A stretch of DNA of 64,000 bases from Caldalkalibacillus uzonensis (GCF_030814135.1 NZ_JAUSUQ010000002.1:294146-358145); one strand, 5' to 3'; numbered from the stretch's first letter, positions 26,625 to 35,910 are shown. Numbers and translations are program-made. Notes: generated by a model from the letters alone, not told the origin.

Positions 26625-27398
26625 TTAAACGACAAATTTTTGATGGATCTGTTTAACAGCACTAGCAGTTTGATCGACCAGCATGTTGACATCGCTACTG
26701 AACGAGAGGTACCTTACTCCTAGGTTCACTAATTCCCTTGCTTGTTCAATATCGAACGACTGAATTCCTACAGCAACGCCTCTTTGTTTGCAAGCGGAAA
26801 TAATATCTGAATAAATTTGACGGAGGGATTTGTCCCATATTTTCCCTGGTATTCCCATATCAACGGAAAGGTCAAAAGGACCAATGAATAAGGCATCGAC
26901 CCCTTCTACCTGGGCAAGTTCAGGGGCGCAATGAACTGCCTCCATTGTCTCGACTTGTAGAAGAACTGCAATCTCTTCATTTGCTTGCTTCATATAGTCT
27001 GCAGCGGAGACAGCTCGATAATCACTGTGTCCGCGGCGCAGGGCAGCTCCACGCTTTCCATCGGGAGGGTATTTCACATGTTGTATGACCTCCTTCGCTT
27101 CTTCGACACTGTTAACCATGGGGACTAATATGCCTGCCGCACCTGCATCAAGGGGCTTAAGAATAGTTTCCCTCCTAATTTCTGGAATGCGTACAACAGG
27201 TGCCACACCTGCCCCCTTGGCGACGGTAATCATCGCTGACATTTCCGGCCAGCTAAAGGTCCCATGTTCCATATCAATGATAATGGAATCAAGGCCGGCT
27301 GTAGCGAGCATACGGGCCAGATTCGGATTTCTTACCTCTGAGATCATTGTTGATAAGATTAATTCATCAATGGCCAAACGCTTTTTGAGCATATCCAT
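26625..27398 (-). CDS. HpcH/HpaI family class II aldolase (GarL/RhmA-like)
   Basis: About 257 residues. Family residues are visible: IDMEHGTFSW near residue 42 with the catalytic His, VVRIPE, the Glu of LLQVETMEA near 143 and the Asp of FIGPFDLSVDMG near 168 (metal ligands). These aldolases split 2-keto-3-deoxy or 5-keto-4-deoxy sugar acids to pyruvate plus an aldehyde such as tartronate semialdehyde. The ATG at 27398 follows AAAGGA; ATG 27392 and an upstream ATG at 27419 are alternatives. Its stop is 10-20 bases from the hyi remnant, so this end of the gene marks a deletion junction. Confidence 0.9.
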   Translation of the reverse strand: MDMLKKRLAIDELILSTMISEVRNPNLARMLATAGLDSIIIDMEHGTFSWPEMSAMITVAKGAGVAPVVRIPEIRRETILKPLDAGAAGILVPMVNSVEEAKEVIQHVKYPPDGKRGAALRRGHSDYRAVSAADYMKQANEEIAVLLQVETMEAVHCAPELAQVEGVDALFIGPFDLSVDMGIPGKIWDKSLRQIYSDIISACKQRGVAVGIQSFDIEQARELVNLGVRYLSFSSDVNMLVDQTASAVKQIHQKFVV

Positions 27399-27440
27399 CT
27401 CTTCCTTTCTATGAGTCATATTTGAATTAAATACATCTTA

Positions 27441-28625
27441 CTATCTATTGGTTTTCCATGGATCACCATCTCCCGAGATATTGTACACTTGTTTTTCTCC
27501 ACTGGTTGAAACCCGTTCAGTAACTCTGTAGACTAAATCAGATCGGCTAAATACCTCCGGTCTCAATTCAACCCCTAGTCCAGGCTCTTGTGGCGGCTTA
27601 ATATAACCATTAACGACAAGTGGTGCATTCGTTACAATCTCTGAATAGTATGTTTCATAACATAGATTGGGAATATTGTAACAAATATGTGTACAAACCG
27701 CATGTAATACCGGCCCCCCACAATTGTGGGGGGCAAAGGGGAGACCAGCTATATCCGCAAGTGAAGCAATTTTTTTCACCTCAGAAATGCCACCCGCCCA
27801 GGCAGGATCTGCAATGACAATGTCTGCAGCGGGTTCCTGCAAGAGATCGTTATACTCGTATCGAGTAAACAACCGTTCACTTGCCGCAATTGGAATCGTG
27901 GTAGATTCCTTTAACTTAACGATTGTTTTTACATTGTTAACAGGCATCAAGTCTTCCAACCAAAGCAACTTGTATTCCTCTAATGCTTTTGCAATCCGAA
28001 TTGCACTTGTTAAATTCCAACGACCGTGACCTTCAAGTGCCAGTTCAATCTCATTACCAAATGCTTTACGTATTTTTCGAAATGGCTCTATCCCCTTTTC
28101 AATCAACTTCGGGGAGATGTAATTTCCTTGAAAATCACGACTCAGTTCATCAAAGGGCCATATTTTCATCACTGAAATTCCCTTTTTTAACAACTCTTCT
28201 GCTAATTTCTCCGGCTCTTTTAAAAATCGGTCACGATCGTTGTATCGCATGTAGCCAACACATGTATTGTAGACTTTTATCTTTTCTCGGGAAGCTCCTC
28301 CAAGCAAACGGTAAACAGGTTGCCCTAATACCTTCCCCAAAATATCCCATAAAGCGATATCAATGGCGCTAAGAGCTCTCATTTCAGCTCCGGAACTGCC
28401 GTGATGATTAAATACTCGGTAAAAAGTATGCCAAATATGGTCAATATTCCGTGGATCTTGCCCCAATAACAGCTCAGCACATAAACTGTGAATGAGCTCT
28501 TGAACAGGAGCCGGTTTAGCATTTGTTTCCCCTAATCCCACAATCCCTTCATCAGTATGAATTTGTACCCAAAGTTCGCGAGGATGCTCTTTAAGTTGTA
28601 ATGTTTCAATTTTTGTTATGCGCAT
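27441..28625 (-). CDS. Enolase superfamily sugar-acid dehydratase (galactonate dehydratase-like)
   Basis: 394 residues, MR/MLE family. Metal ligands Glu198 (LALEGHGRW), Glu224 (WLEDLMP) and Glu250 (AASERL), with His200 and His300 (FAPHNCGG), keep the 26/26/50-residue spacing of D-galactonate dehydratases, except that the first ligand is Glu instead of Asp. The KxW segment at about 154-156 takes the usual acid/base Lys place. It would dehydrate an aldonic or aldaric acid. GAGGAGGAG lies about 10 bases before the ATG. It lies between tctC and the HpaI aldolase, so its product may feed that aldolase. Specificity is uncertain. Confidence 0.86.
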   Translation of the reverse strand: MRITKIETLQLKEHPRELWVQIHTDEGIVGLGETNAKPAPVQELIHSLCAELLLGQDPRNIDHIWHTFYRVFNHHGSSGAEMRALSAIDIALWDILGKVLGQPVYRLLGGASREKIKVYNTCVGYMRYNDRDRFLKEPEKLAEELLKKGISVMKIWPFDELSRDFQGNYISPKLIEKGIEPFRKIRKAFGNEIELALEGHGRWNLTSAIRIAKALEEYKLLWLEDLMPVNNVKTIVKLKESTTIPIAASERLFTRYEYNDLLQEPAADIVIADPAWAGGISEVKKIASLADIAGLPFAPHNCGGPVLHAVCTHICYNIPNLCYETYYSEIVTNAPLVVNGYIKPPQEPGLGVELRPEVFSRSDLVYRVTERVSTSGEKQVYNISGDGDPWKTNR

Positions 28626-28722
28626 TTATACTAAACTCTCCTCCTCAAAACGAAGCAGACTGGGAAATCCTTTTCGTAAGCTATCCTAATCAGGATCTAA
28701 CACATTAGTAATTTTGTAGGTT

Positions 28723-29764
28723 TTATTGCTCTATCGCTTCCAGCAATCCTTCGTAATATTGGAAAGTTTCTTGCATATATTGAGATGTTTCTTCAGGGGT
28801 CATGTATGTGGGAGATACAAAAAATTTTTCCGCCTCACTGCGATATTCTTCATTCTCTTCCACCACGGCTTTTAACGCATTAGTGAATTGATTGACAACC
28901 TCTTGCGGTGTTCCTGGTGGAAAGGCATAGAAATAGAACTTTTCAAAAGAAATATCAACACCTTGTTCTTTAAAAGTTGGAATCTTAGGCATTAATGGCA
29001 CACTTTCTTCTGCAAGAATGCCAAGTGTCCTAAAATCACCCGAATCAATATACTGTTTGACTAACCCGTATTGAGTGGGCATAATATTCAATGTGCCCTC
29101 CCTGCAAGGCAACAATTTTATCCGCGGCACCGCCCGCATCGACAATATTAAGTTCTGTTCCAGTATTCTCTTGAAAAGCTAGTAACTGAAGATGAGTAAA
29201 TGAACCGACTTCTGTACCGATCGATATTTTTCCCGGATTTGCTTTCGCTGCCTCAATTAAATCACTCAAATCTTCATACTCCGATTCAGCGTTTACAAAA
29301 AATCCATTTCCTTCATCCAATACTGCAATACCTGCAACTTCAAAGTCACTATGAGTGTAATCGGCAAGTCCTAAAATATTGTTAAGTAGAAAGCCATTGT
29401 GATGAAACAATACTTTGGAGCCATCTGGATCAGCTTTTAATACTTCTTGAGCCCCTGTAGTCCCCCCCGCTCCAGAGATATTGCTTACAACCATGTTTAC
29501 TCCCAATTCTTCCGATAAATATTTAGCTAACGTTCTGGCGTTTATGTCGGTGTCACCACCGGGACCCGCAGGTACAACGACTTCAATCGTATCAGTAGGA
29601 TAATTATTATCATCAGTTGTCGATTCCCTTGCGCTTTTTGTGATGTCTTCCGTACTGTTTTCATCTGATACATTCGTTTCTGTCTGACTACATCCTGTAA
29701 CAATCAAGGCGATGAAAATAAACGCAACTCCCAACAACAGAGTAGTTTTGAAAGTTTTTTTCAT
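28723..29764 (-). pseudogene. tctC: TctC-type substrate-binding protein with a frameshift
   Basis: Two overlapping reading frames together make one TctC protein. The first (29764 to about 29090) has a lipoprotein signal with lipobox VTGC, an acidic linker and the ligand motif VVPAGPGGDTDINART, and reads in frame to LQGGHIE before drifting to a stop at 29045. The second frame picks up at NIMPTQYGLVKQYIDSGDF and continues to 28723. One extra base near 29080-29095 explains the shift, and total length minus one is a multiple of three. This is either a recent inactivating mutation or a sequencing error. GGAGGG precedes the ATG at 29764. Confidence 0.82.
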
Positions 29765-29807
29765 GCACAATCCCTCCAATGTTTGATTTTTTAAATAATT
29801 TAATTTA

Positions 29808-29833
29808 TTTTTATAGGATTTCTCCTATAAAAA
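29808..29833 (-). other. GNRA-capped stem-loop between tctA and tctC
   Basis: Eleven-base perfect stem (29808-29818 with 29823-29833). On the minus-strand RNA the loop is GAAA, a stable GNRA tetraloop. There is no T run after it, so it is probably an mRNA-stabilising or processing element at the head of the tctC message. Confidence 0.65.
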
Positions 29834-29880
29834 AACACATTAAACCCTATAATTTTTACCATGAATTAAATAAAATCTTC

Positions 29881-31392
29881 TTAAGAAGAAACCGTTAGAT
29901 CTTTTTCCTTTTTCTTTATAATGTTTTTCCTAGCACTCAATATAACTGAAACAACAGCTAAGATTAAAAAGAAGGCAGCTATCGGCGAAGTAAGGAATGG
30001 AATAAATTCTCCTTGGGTATACATCAATCCTCTGCGCAAATTGGTTTCGGCAATAGGACCTAATATAAATCCTAAAATGAGAGGAGTGAGCGGAAAATCA
30101 AACTTATACATCGCATAGCCTAAAATTCCAAAAAAGAGTAGTGCTCCTGCATCAAACAGTCGATTGTTTTCCCCAAATGCGCCCACTACACATAAGACGA
30201 TAATGATAGGTAATAAAATGTGCTGGGGAATGCTTAGAATCCTTACGAAAACTCTCATCCCTAAATACAATGAAACCAACATGACCAAATTAGCCACAAG
30301 AAGAGCAGCAAAAATGACATAAACAACTCCACCATTTTGCTCAAAAAGCAAGGGACCGGGTGTTATACCGTGTAGAACTAATCCACCGAGTAACAACGCA
30401 GTCACAGTATCTCCAGGAATACCTAGTGACAATAAAGGTACCAGGGCACCCCCAATAGCTGCATTATTCGACGTTTCAGAAGCGACAAGACCATCAGGAA
30501 CACCTTTTCCAAATTTTTCTGGATACTTGGATTGGTTTTTGGCCACCGCATAGGAAACAAGGTTTGCCGTCCCCCCTCCAATTCCTGGCAGTATCCCAAT
30601 TCCTACACCAATCAAGGCTGACCTCAATCCATTCCAACCTTGTTTAACAAACTCAGCAAGGGAAAAACCCAATCCTTTCATTCTATAATCTGGAGTCTCT
30701 TTTTGATCAATGGTTTTAATTTTACTCTCAGATGTTTTTAATATTTCGGAAATGGCAAATAGTCCAATCATAACAGGTAATAAGGCAAAGCCAGCATCGA
30801 GTGCATCAAAACCAAAAGTAAATCTGGGATAGGCATCGATAGGTGCTGAACCGACTAAAGCCAAACTCATCCCTATTAAGCCACTTAAAAGTCCTTTGAT
30901 GATTGAATTGCCTGATACACTTGAGATCATAGTTAGAGCAAACATTGTCACGGCAAAATATTCAAAAGGACCGAATTTTATCGCAAGTTGTGCTAAAGGA
31001 GGAGAAACAAACATTAAAATCAGAATGCTAAAAAGACCACCAAGAAATGAAAATGAGATGGCTATTCCAAAAGCTTTGCCCGCCTGTCCTTTTTTGGCCA
31101 TGGGATAACCGTCAAAGGTAGCTGCAATACTGGACGGTGTACCCGGCAAATTTAATAAAATAGCCGGTATTAATCCACCTGAAACCCCACCGATATATAA
31201 TCCCATTAATAATGCCATCCCGTCAGTCGCTTCCATCCCAAAGGTGATGGGGAGACATATGGCAATTGCCATTGTTGCCGTTAATCCAGGTATAGAACCG
31301 AAAACGAGTCCCAAAACAACCCCTACTAACACCAATAGCAACGTATTTAAGGTAAAAACTGTTGCAAATCCTTCCAGAAGCATTTCTAACAT
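29881..31392 (-). CDS. tctA: Tripartite tricarboxylate transporter large membrane subunit (second system)
   Basis: 503 residues with about twelve membrane segments. TctA signatures: GSIPGLTATMAIA near residue 32 and NLPGTPSSIAATFDGYPMAKKG near 81-102, with the second repeat GILPGIGGGTANLVSYA and LSLGIPGDTVTALLLGG. It forms the channel of a TTT importer. GGGGAGGGG precedes the ATG. It lies 18 bases after tctB. The transporter may be inactive if the partner tctC frameshift is real. Confidence 0.93.
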   Translation of the reverse strand: MLEMLLEGFATVFTLNTLLLVLVGVVLGLVFGSIPGLTATMAIAICLPITFGMEATDGMALLMGLYIGGVSGGLIPAILLNLPGTPSSIAATFDGYPMAKKGQAGKAFGIAISFSFLGGLFSILILMFVSPPLAQLAIKFGPFEYFAVTMFALTMISSVSGNSIIKGLLSGLIGMSLALVGSAPIDAYPRFTFGFDALDAGFALLPVMIGLFAISEILKTSESKIKTIDQKETPDYRMKGLGFSLAEFVKQGWNGLRSALIGVGIGILPGIGGGTANLVSYAVAKNQSKYPEKFGKGVPDGLVASETSNNAAIGGALVPLLSLGIPGDTVTALLLGGLVLHGITPGPLLFEQNGGVVYVIFAALLVANLVMLVSLYLGMRVFVRILSIPQHILLPIIIVLCVVGAFGENNRLFDAGALLFFGILGYAMYKFDFPLTPLILGFILGPIAETNLRRGLMYTQGEFIPFLTSPIAAFFLILAVVSVILSARKNIIKKKEKDLTVSS

Positions 31393-31410
31393 TTAGCTCA
31401 ACCCCTCCCC

Positions 31411-31881
31411 TCATCCTAAAATTCCTGCTGGTAACAACAAATTAAATCCATAACGAAAAACGTAGTAAACGGTTACAGATACTGCTATAGAGAGCACTAA
31501 AAATAATGGAAGGTTTCTTTTAGACTTACCAGCTAACACATAGAACTGGGCAAACAAATAAACAACGGTCATTAAAAGAAACCCTATTTCACGCATTAAG
31601 GCAATATAAACGGCTATTAAAACTATTGTTGCGATAACTGTAAAATAACGGAATGATGGACGCTCACTTTGGTGGTTATTGTCTGACTTCATCCGCTTGA
31701 TTCCTTTGATCAACAGAGAAATGCTTAAAATAAAAATTCCGATAGAAGTGAGTTGCGGTACAAATTCTGATCCAATTCTGCTCACTGTTAATCGTTCAAA
31801 TGTAAACGTTGCCAAATACATGATTACGGAAAAGATAATCAAAAATATACTTGCATATATATCCCCATATTTTTTGATCAT
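31411..31881 (-). CDS. tctB: Tripartite tricarboxylate transporter small membrane subunit (second system)
   Basis: 156 residues, four predicted membrane segments, TctB layout. I start at the ATG at 31881 (MIKKYGDIYASIFLIIFSV), which has GGGGTGAG upstream; the ORF is open ten codons further. It is followed after 18 bases by tctA. The 85-base gap to the ilvD paralogue upstream holds the palindrome TGATATATCA, so this transporter may have its own regulated promoter. Confidence 0.88.
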   Translation of the reverse strand: MIKKYGDIYASIFLIIFSVIMYLATFTFERLTVSRIGSEFVPQLTSIGIFILSISLLIKGIKRMKSDNNHQSERPSFRYFTVIATIVLIAVYIALMREIGFLLMTVVYLFAQFYVLAGKSKRNLPLFLVLSIAVSVTVYYVFRYGFNLLLPAGILG

Positions 31882-31934
31882 TGTCTCACCCCAAACATTG
31901 AACAATAACAATTTGAAGTTTAAGATATGGGATA

Positions 31935-31944
31935 TGATATATCA
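31935..31944. promoter_or_regulatory. Candidate GntR operator TGATATATCA (site 2)
   Basis: Perfect palindrome identical to the one at 21968-21977, placed between the ilvD paralogue stop (31967) and the tctB start (31881). A possible -35 box TTTACA overlaps the end of ilvD, but its -10 is poor. Confidence 0.55.
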
Positions 31945-31966
31945 CAAATTTATTTTTTCTTTAGGT

Positions 31967-33637
31967 TTATGCCTGTAAAATCGCTCCTTTGTCAGCTGAA
32001 GATACGTTAGATGCATAGCGTCGCAACATACCGTCTTTAATTTTGGGTTCTTTTGGTACCCAGTTTTGTTTTCTTTTTTTCAACTCCTCATCCTCGACAT
32101 GCAATGTTATCGACCTGTTTACAATGTCGATTGTAATTAAGTCGCCATCTTCTACTAAGGCGATAGGTCCTCCGGCCGCTGCTTCTGGTGAGACGTGGCC
32201 AATGCATGGCCCTCTTGTGGATCCAGAAAACCTCCCATCTGTGACTAGTGCGACACTGTCACCAAGACCGGCTCCCATCAATACAGAAGTAGCTCCGAGC
32301 ATTTCTCTCATTCCGGGTCCTCCACGAGGTCCCTCATACCTTATTACAATGACATCTCCTTTTCTAATCTCTTCATTCATAATAGCGTCAATAGCTTCTT
32401 CCTGATTATCAAAAACACGTGCGGGACCAGTGTGCAGTTTCATTGCATCCACAACTGCCCCTTGTTTGACCACACACCCGTTCGGAGCCAAATTTCCCTT
32501 TAAGATCGCTAAACTTCCTTGATCACTGTAAGCATCCTTTAAGGGTCTAATTACTTCGGGATTTAAATTTTCAACATTTTGAACGGACTCCTCTAGAGTT
32601 GTTCCGTTAGCTGTTTTTTGAGTCATATCAAGTAATGGGGCTAATTCTTTCAATATAACTGGCACCCCGCCTGCTGCATCCACATCATATAAGGTATGCG
32701 GTCCAGAAGGTTTAGCTTTTATGATTAATGGTGTTTTCTTACTAGCTTCTTCAAAGTCATCAGGGGTAATCTTAATTCCGGATTCCGCTGCGATGGCTGG
32801 TAAATGTAATAATGTGTTAGTTGACCCACCAATAGCCATGCAAACAGTGAGCGCATTTTGAAACGCTTTTTCAGTCATTAAATCTCTTGGTTTTAAATCT
32901 TCATGGACCATTTCCACTATACGCTTACCACTTTCTCTAGCAATGAACGCTTTAGTTTCATCTACAGCATGTGCTGTCGCACAACCTGGGAGTGATAACC
33001 CCAACACTTCTGTTAATATGCACATCGTATTTGCCGTACCCATCATGGCACAAGAGCCCGGTCCTTGTGTGACTTTTTTCTCAAAATCTTCAAATTGCGT
33101 TTCTGTCATCTTTCCCCTTTTTAGTTGCGCAGCTGCTTCACGCAATTCATAAAGCGCTCTGCTCTTCCCATCATATTTACCTGGTTTCATAGGCCCCCCT
33201 GTCACTAGTAAAGAAGGAATATTCAATCGATTGGCTGCCATGAGCATTCCAGGAACAATTTTATCACAACTGCCTAACATGACTAGTCCATCCAAACGAT
33301 GGGCTTGCGCGGTTAATTCAATGGAGTCAGCGATAATTTCCCGGCTGGGTAGAACATAGTGCATTCCTACGTGACCTTGTGCAATTCCGTCACATAAGGC
33401 TATTGTACCGAATTCAAAGGGCAACCCTCCTGCTGCATTGATTCCCTCAATGACTAGTTCTGCTAATCCATTGAGATGGACATGGCCGGCATGCATGCCA
33501 TTGTACGTGTTGACAACGCCAATAAAGGGTTTAGATAAGTTCTTTTTTGACACACCCACTGAGGCTAATAGAGCTCTTTGGGCTCCTCTCTCTGCTCCCT
33601 CAACAACTTCCCTGCTTCTTAACTTTCTTTCAGACAA
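31967..33637 (-). CDS. IlvD-type dihydroxy-acid dehydratase paralogue 2
   Basis: 556 residues, collinear with the paralogue at 22234-23925 and very similar. Key segments: VNTYNGMHAGHVHLNGLAE, GSCDKIVPGMLMAANRL near residue 122, GPGSCAMMGTANTM near 191 and STRGPCIGHVSPEAAAGGPI near the C-terminus. It is a 2,3-dihydroxy-acid or sugar-acid dehydratase. The start is a TTG at 33637 with AAGGAGG about 11 bases upstream and no ATG nearby. It follows gntR by 49 bases. The context with Tct transport and sugar-acid enzymes suggests a catabolic role. Confidence 0.9.
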   Translation of the reverse strand: MSERKLRSREVVEGAERGAQRALLASVGVSKKNLSKPFIGVVNTYNGMHAGHVHLNGLAELVIEGINAAGGLPFEFGTIALCDGIAQGHVGMHYVLPSREIIADSIELTAQAHRLDGLVMLGSCDKIVPGMLMAANRLNIPSLLVTGGPMKPGKYDGKSRALYELREAAAQLKRGKMTETQFEDFEKKVTQGPGSCAMMGTANTMCILTEVLGLSLPGCATAHAVDETKAFIARESGKRIVEMVHEDLKPRDLMTEKAFQNALTVCMAIGGSTNTLLHLPAIAAESGIKITPDDFEEASKKTPLIIKAKPSGPHTLYDVDAAGGVPVILKELAPLLDMTQKTANGTTLEESVQNVENLNPEVIRPLKDAYSDQGSLAILKGNLAPNGCVVKQGAVVDAMKLHTGPARVFDNQEEAIDAIMNEEIRKGDVIVIRYEGPRGGPGMREMLGATSVLMGAGLGDSVALVTDGRFSGSTRGPCIGHVSPEAAAGGPIALVEDGDLITIDIVNRSITLHVEDEELKKRKQNWVPKEPKIKDGMLRRYASNVSSADKGAILQA

Positions 33638-33686
33638 CTTGTAGATCGCCTCCTTAATCTAACACTTCAAATTAACCCCACACATT

Positions 33687-34379
33687 CTATTTTTTATGGT
33701 TTGCTAAAATTCTTTTACGTACGAAATCCATATGTGTATACATGTGTCTAAAAGCCTCTATAGGAGAACGCTCTTTAAGAGCTTGATAAATCTTTTTATG
33801 ATGTTCCAATGTTACACTATGTTCTTTCTCTTTTAGTTCAGAAATCGTTCGATCAAAGGCCGTGAGTATAGCGTCAACCATTCCTTCAAATATTGTACGA
33901 CTCCCACTTAAAGCGATAATTCGGTGAAATTCACGGTCATATTTAGAATAGTCTTCTCGGTCATTGGCCATTTCTGTAATCGTCAATTTTAGCTTTTCTA
34001 GTTCATCATCAGTGATATCTTCAGCCGCTAATGCAACCAAACCTAATTCCAAGGCCATTCTGGATTCAACAATTTCCACAATGTTACCCGCTGATAGGGC
34101 AAGCATAATTGAAAAGGGCCTGCTGCTTATTTTTTGGGCAAAATAAGTCCCTCCACGTGTTTTTCGATCAATGACTCCCAATGAACCTAATGAACTCATC
34201 GCTTCACGCAATACAGGCCTACTTACCGAAAGCATTTCGGCTAACTCTATTTCTGAGGGCAATTTATCCCCTGGCTTTAGGGTTCCATCAATGAGTAACT
34301 GAATGACCTGGTCAATCACCTCCTCAGAAAGTGTCTTCCTTTTCACACTTGCTATTAAAGGTTTTTCATTTTCTTTCAT
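33687..34379 (-). CDS. GntR family regulator, FadR/FCD subfamily
   Basis: 230 residues. The winged helix is at about residues 17-80 (LSEEVIDQVIQLLIDGTLKPG, MLSVSRPVLREAMSSLGSLG), followed by an FCD effector domain with YDREFHRIIALSG as a ligand/metal segment. It is divergent from glucarate dehydratase gudD. Each of the two promoters in the 157-base gap has a TTGTNNNACAA palindrome overlapping its -10 box, so this protein probably represses itself and gudD, and is relieved by glucarate or a breakdown product (inference). AGGAG precedes the ATG. Confidence 0.92.
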   Translation of the reverse strand: MKENEKPLIASVKRKTLSEEVIDQVIQLLIDGTLKPGDKLPSEIELAEMLSVSRPVLREAMSSLGSLGVIDRKTRGGTYFAQKISSRPFSIMLALSAGNIVEIVESRMALELGLVALAAEDITDDELEKLKLTITEMANDREDYSKYDREFHRIIALSGSRTIFEGMVDAILTAFDRTISELKEKEHSVTLEHHKKIYQALKERSPIEAFRHMYTHMDFVRKRILANHKK

Positions 34380-34416
34380 GCTCTTACTCCTAATTCATGG
34401 TATTTAATTTATCTAT

Positions 34417-34445
34417 ATTGTATGACAAATTAATTAATAATTCAA
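34417..34445 (-). promoter_or_regulatory. Sigma-A promoter of gntR-ilvD-tct operon
   Basis: Minus strand TTGAAT (34445-34440), 17-base spacer, TACAAT (34422-34417). The -10 box overlaps the operator palindrome at 34418-34428. Confidence 0.78.
34418..34428. promoter_or_regulatory. Candidate GntR operator TTGTATGACAA
   Basis: Inverted repeat TTGT-N3-ACAA over the gntR -10 box. The matching site at 34505-34515 has the same arms. Confidence 0.68.
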
Positions 34446-34487
34446 CACTAATATTGAGAATAATCATTCATTTTTAAAAATTGCTTA

Positions 34488-34516
34488 TTGGCATTTTATA
34501 TAATTTGTCTTACAAT
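34488..34516 (+). promoter_or_regulatory. Sigma-A promoter of gudD
   Basis: TTGGCA (34488-34493), 17-base spacer, TACAAT (34511-34516). It is the mirror arrangement of the divergent gntR promoter. Confidence 0.72.
34505..34515. promoter_or_regulatory. Candidate GntR operator TTGTCTTACAA
   Basis: Inverted repeat TTGT-N3-ACAA overlapping the gudD -10 box, in opposite orientation to the site at 34418-34428 (ATTGTAWGACAAATT when read the same way). Confidence 0.68.
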
Positions 34517-34551
34517 TTATACTAATAATAACTTATGTGAAAGGAGATGTC

Positions 34552-35910
34552 ATGATGACACATCTAGATCAAAAAAATAACCAATCTAGTACACCAGTGA
34601 TTACCGAGATGCTTGTCATTCCAGTTGCGGGTCACGACAGCATGCTACTTAATCTTAGCGGTGCCCATAGCCCCTTTTTTACCCGAAATGTGGTTATCCT
34701 GAAAGATAACTCGGGCCACACTGGAGTTGGAGAAGTTCCAGGGGGCGAAGGCATTCGCCAAACGCTGGAAGATGCAAAGCCCCTGGTCATAGGGCAACCT
34801 ATAGGGACTTATAACAGTATTCTCAAGGATGTGCATCAAAGCTTCGCCGATAGGGATGCTGGTGGACGTGGTTTACAAACCTTTGATTCGCGGGTGACGA
34901 TTCATGCCGTTACGGCCCTGGAGGCTGCACTACTCGATCTCATGGGACAATTCCTTAATGTACCGGTTGCTGCGCTACTTGGTGAAGGCCAGCAGCGTGA
35001 GACGGTAGAGGTGCTAGGCTACCTGTTCTACATCGGTGACCGAAACAAGACAGATCTACCTTATCTGAGTGCTTCCGATGCCAAGGATGATTGGCTTCGT
35101 TTGCGACACGAAGAAGCACTCACGCCCGAGGAGATTGTGCTCCTTGCCGAAGCTGCACATGCACGCTATGGCTTTAAGCATTTTAAGTTGAAGGGGGGCG
35201 TGTTGCATGGTACAGAGGAGATTGAAACTGTTACCGCATTAGCCCAATGTTTCCCTGATGCTCGAATTACCCTTGATCCCAATGGCGCTTGGTCATTGGA
35301 AGAAGCTATTAACCTTTGCCAAAATCTGAATCATATACTGGCTTATGCAGAAGATCCTTGCGGGGCCGAAAATGGCTACTCCTCACGTGAAGTGATGGCT
35401 GAATTCCGACGAGCAACTGGTCTGCCAACCGCCACAAATATGATTGCTACGGATTGGCGCCAATTGGGACACGCCATCCAACTAAACGCCGTGGATATTC
35501 CCCTGGCAGACCCGCATTTTTGGACAATGCGAGGCTCGGTACGTGTTGCACAAATGTGCCATGAATGGGGCCTAACGTGGGGTTCCCACTCCAATACTCA
35601 CTTCGACATTTCCTTAGCTATGTTTACCCATGTCGCAGCCTCCGCCCCAGGGGAGATAACTGCCATTGACACTCACTGGATTTGGCAGGATGGACAGCGT
35701 TTGACCAAAGAACCGTTTAAGATCGTCAATGGAACAGTGACTCTCCCTGATAAACCCGGGCTTGGGGTTGAAGTAGATATGATACAAATTGAAAAAGCAA
35801 ACCAACTTTACAATAAGATGAAGATGGGTGACCGTGACGACACCAAAGCTATGCAGTATCTCATTCCAGGCTGGACGTTTGATCATAAACGCCCCTGCCT
35901 AGTACGTTAA
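34552..35910 (+). CDS. gudD: Glucarate dehydratase
   Basis: About 452 residues, the length of Bacillus GudD. The N-terminal region contains [20 protein letters not shown] and [15 protein letters not shown], both strongly conserved in glucarate dehydratases. The enolase-superfamily core shows Lys in FKLKGG, the metal ligands in LDPNGAW and AEDPCG, and the His of SHSNTHF. It dehydrates D-glucarate (or L-idarate) to 5-keto-4-deoxyglucarate. AAAGGAG lies just before two ATG codons (34552, 34555); the GTG at 34537 is too early. Divergent from gntR and likely its target. The product would feed the aldolase at 26.6 kb. Confidence 0.95.
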   Translation: MMTHLDQKNNQSSTPVITEMLVIPVAGHDSMLLNLSGAHSPFFTRNVVILKDNSGHTGVGEVPGGEGIRQTLEDAKPLVIGQPIGTYNSILKDVHQSFADRDAGGRGLQTFDSRVTIHAVTALEAALLDLMGQFLNVPVAALLGEGQQRETVEVLGYLFYIGDRNKTDLPYLSASDAKDDWLRLRHEEALTPEEIVLLAEAAHARYGFKHFKLKGGVLHGTEEIETVTALAQCFPDARITLDPNGAWSLEEAINLCQNLNHILAYAEDPCGAENGYSSREVMAEFRRATGLPTATNMIATDWRQLGHAIQLNAVDIPLADPHFWTMRGSVRVAQMCHEWGLTWGSHSNTHFDISLAMFTHVAASAPGEITAIDTHWIWQDGQRLTKEPFKIVNGTVTLPDKPGLGVEVDMIQIEKANQLYNKMKMGDRDDTKAMQYLIPGWTFDHKRPCLVR

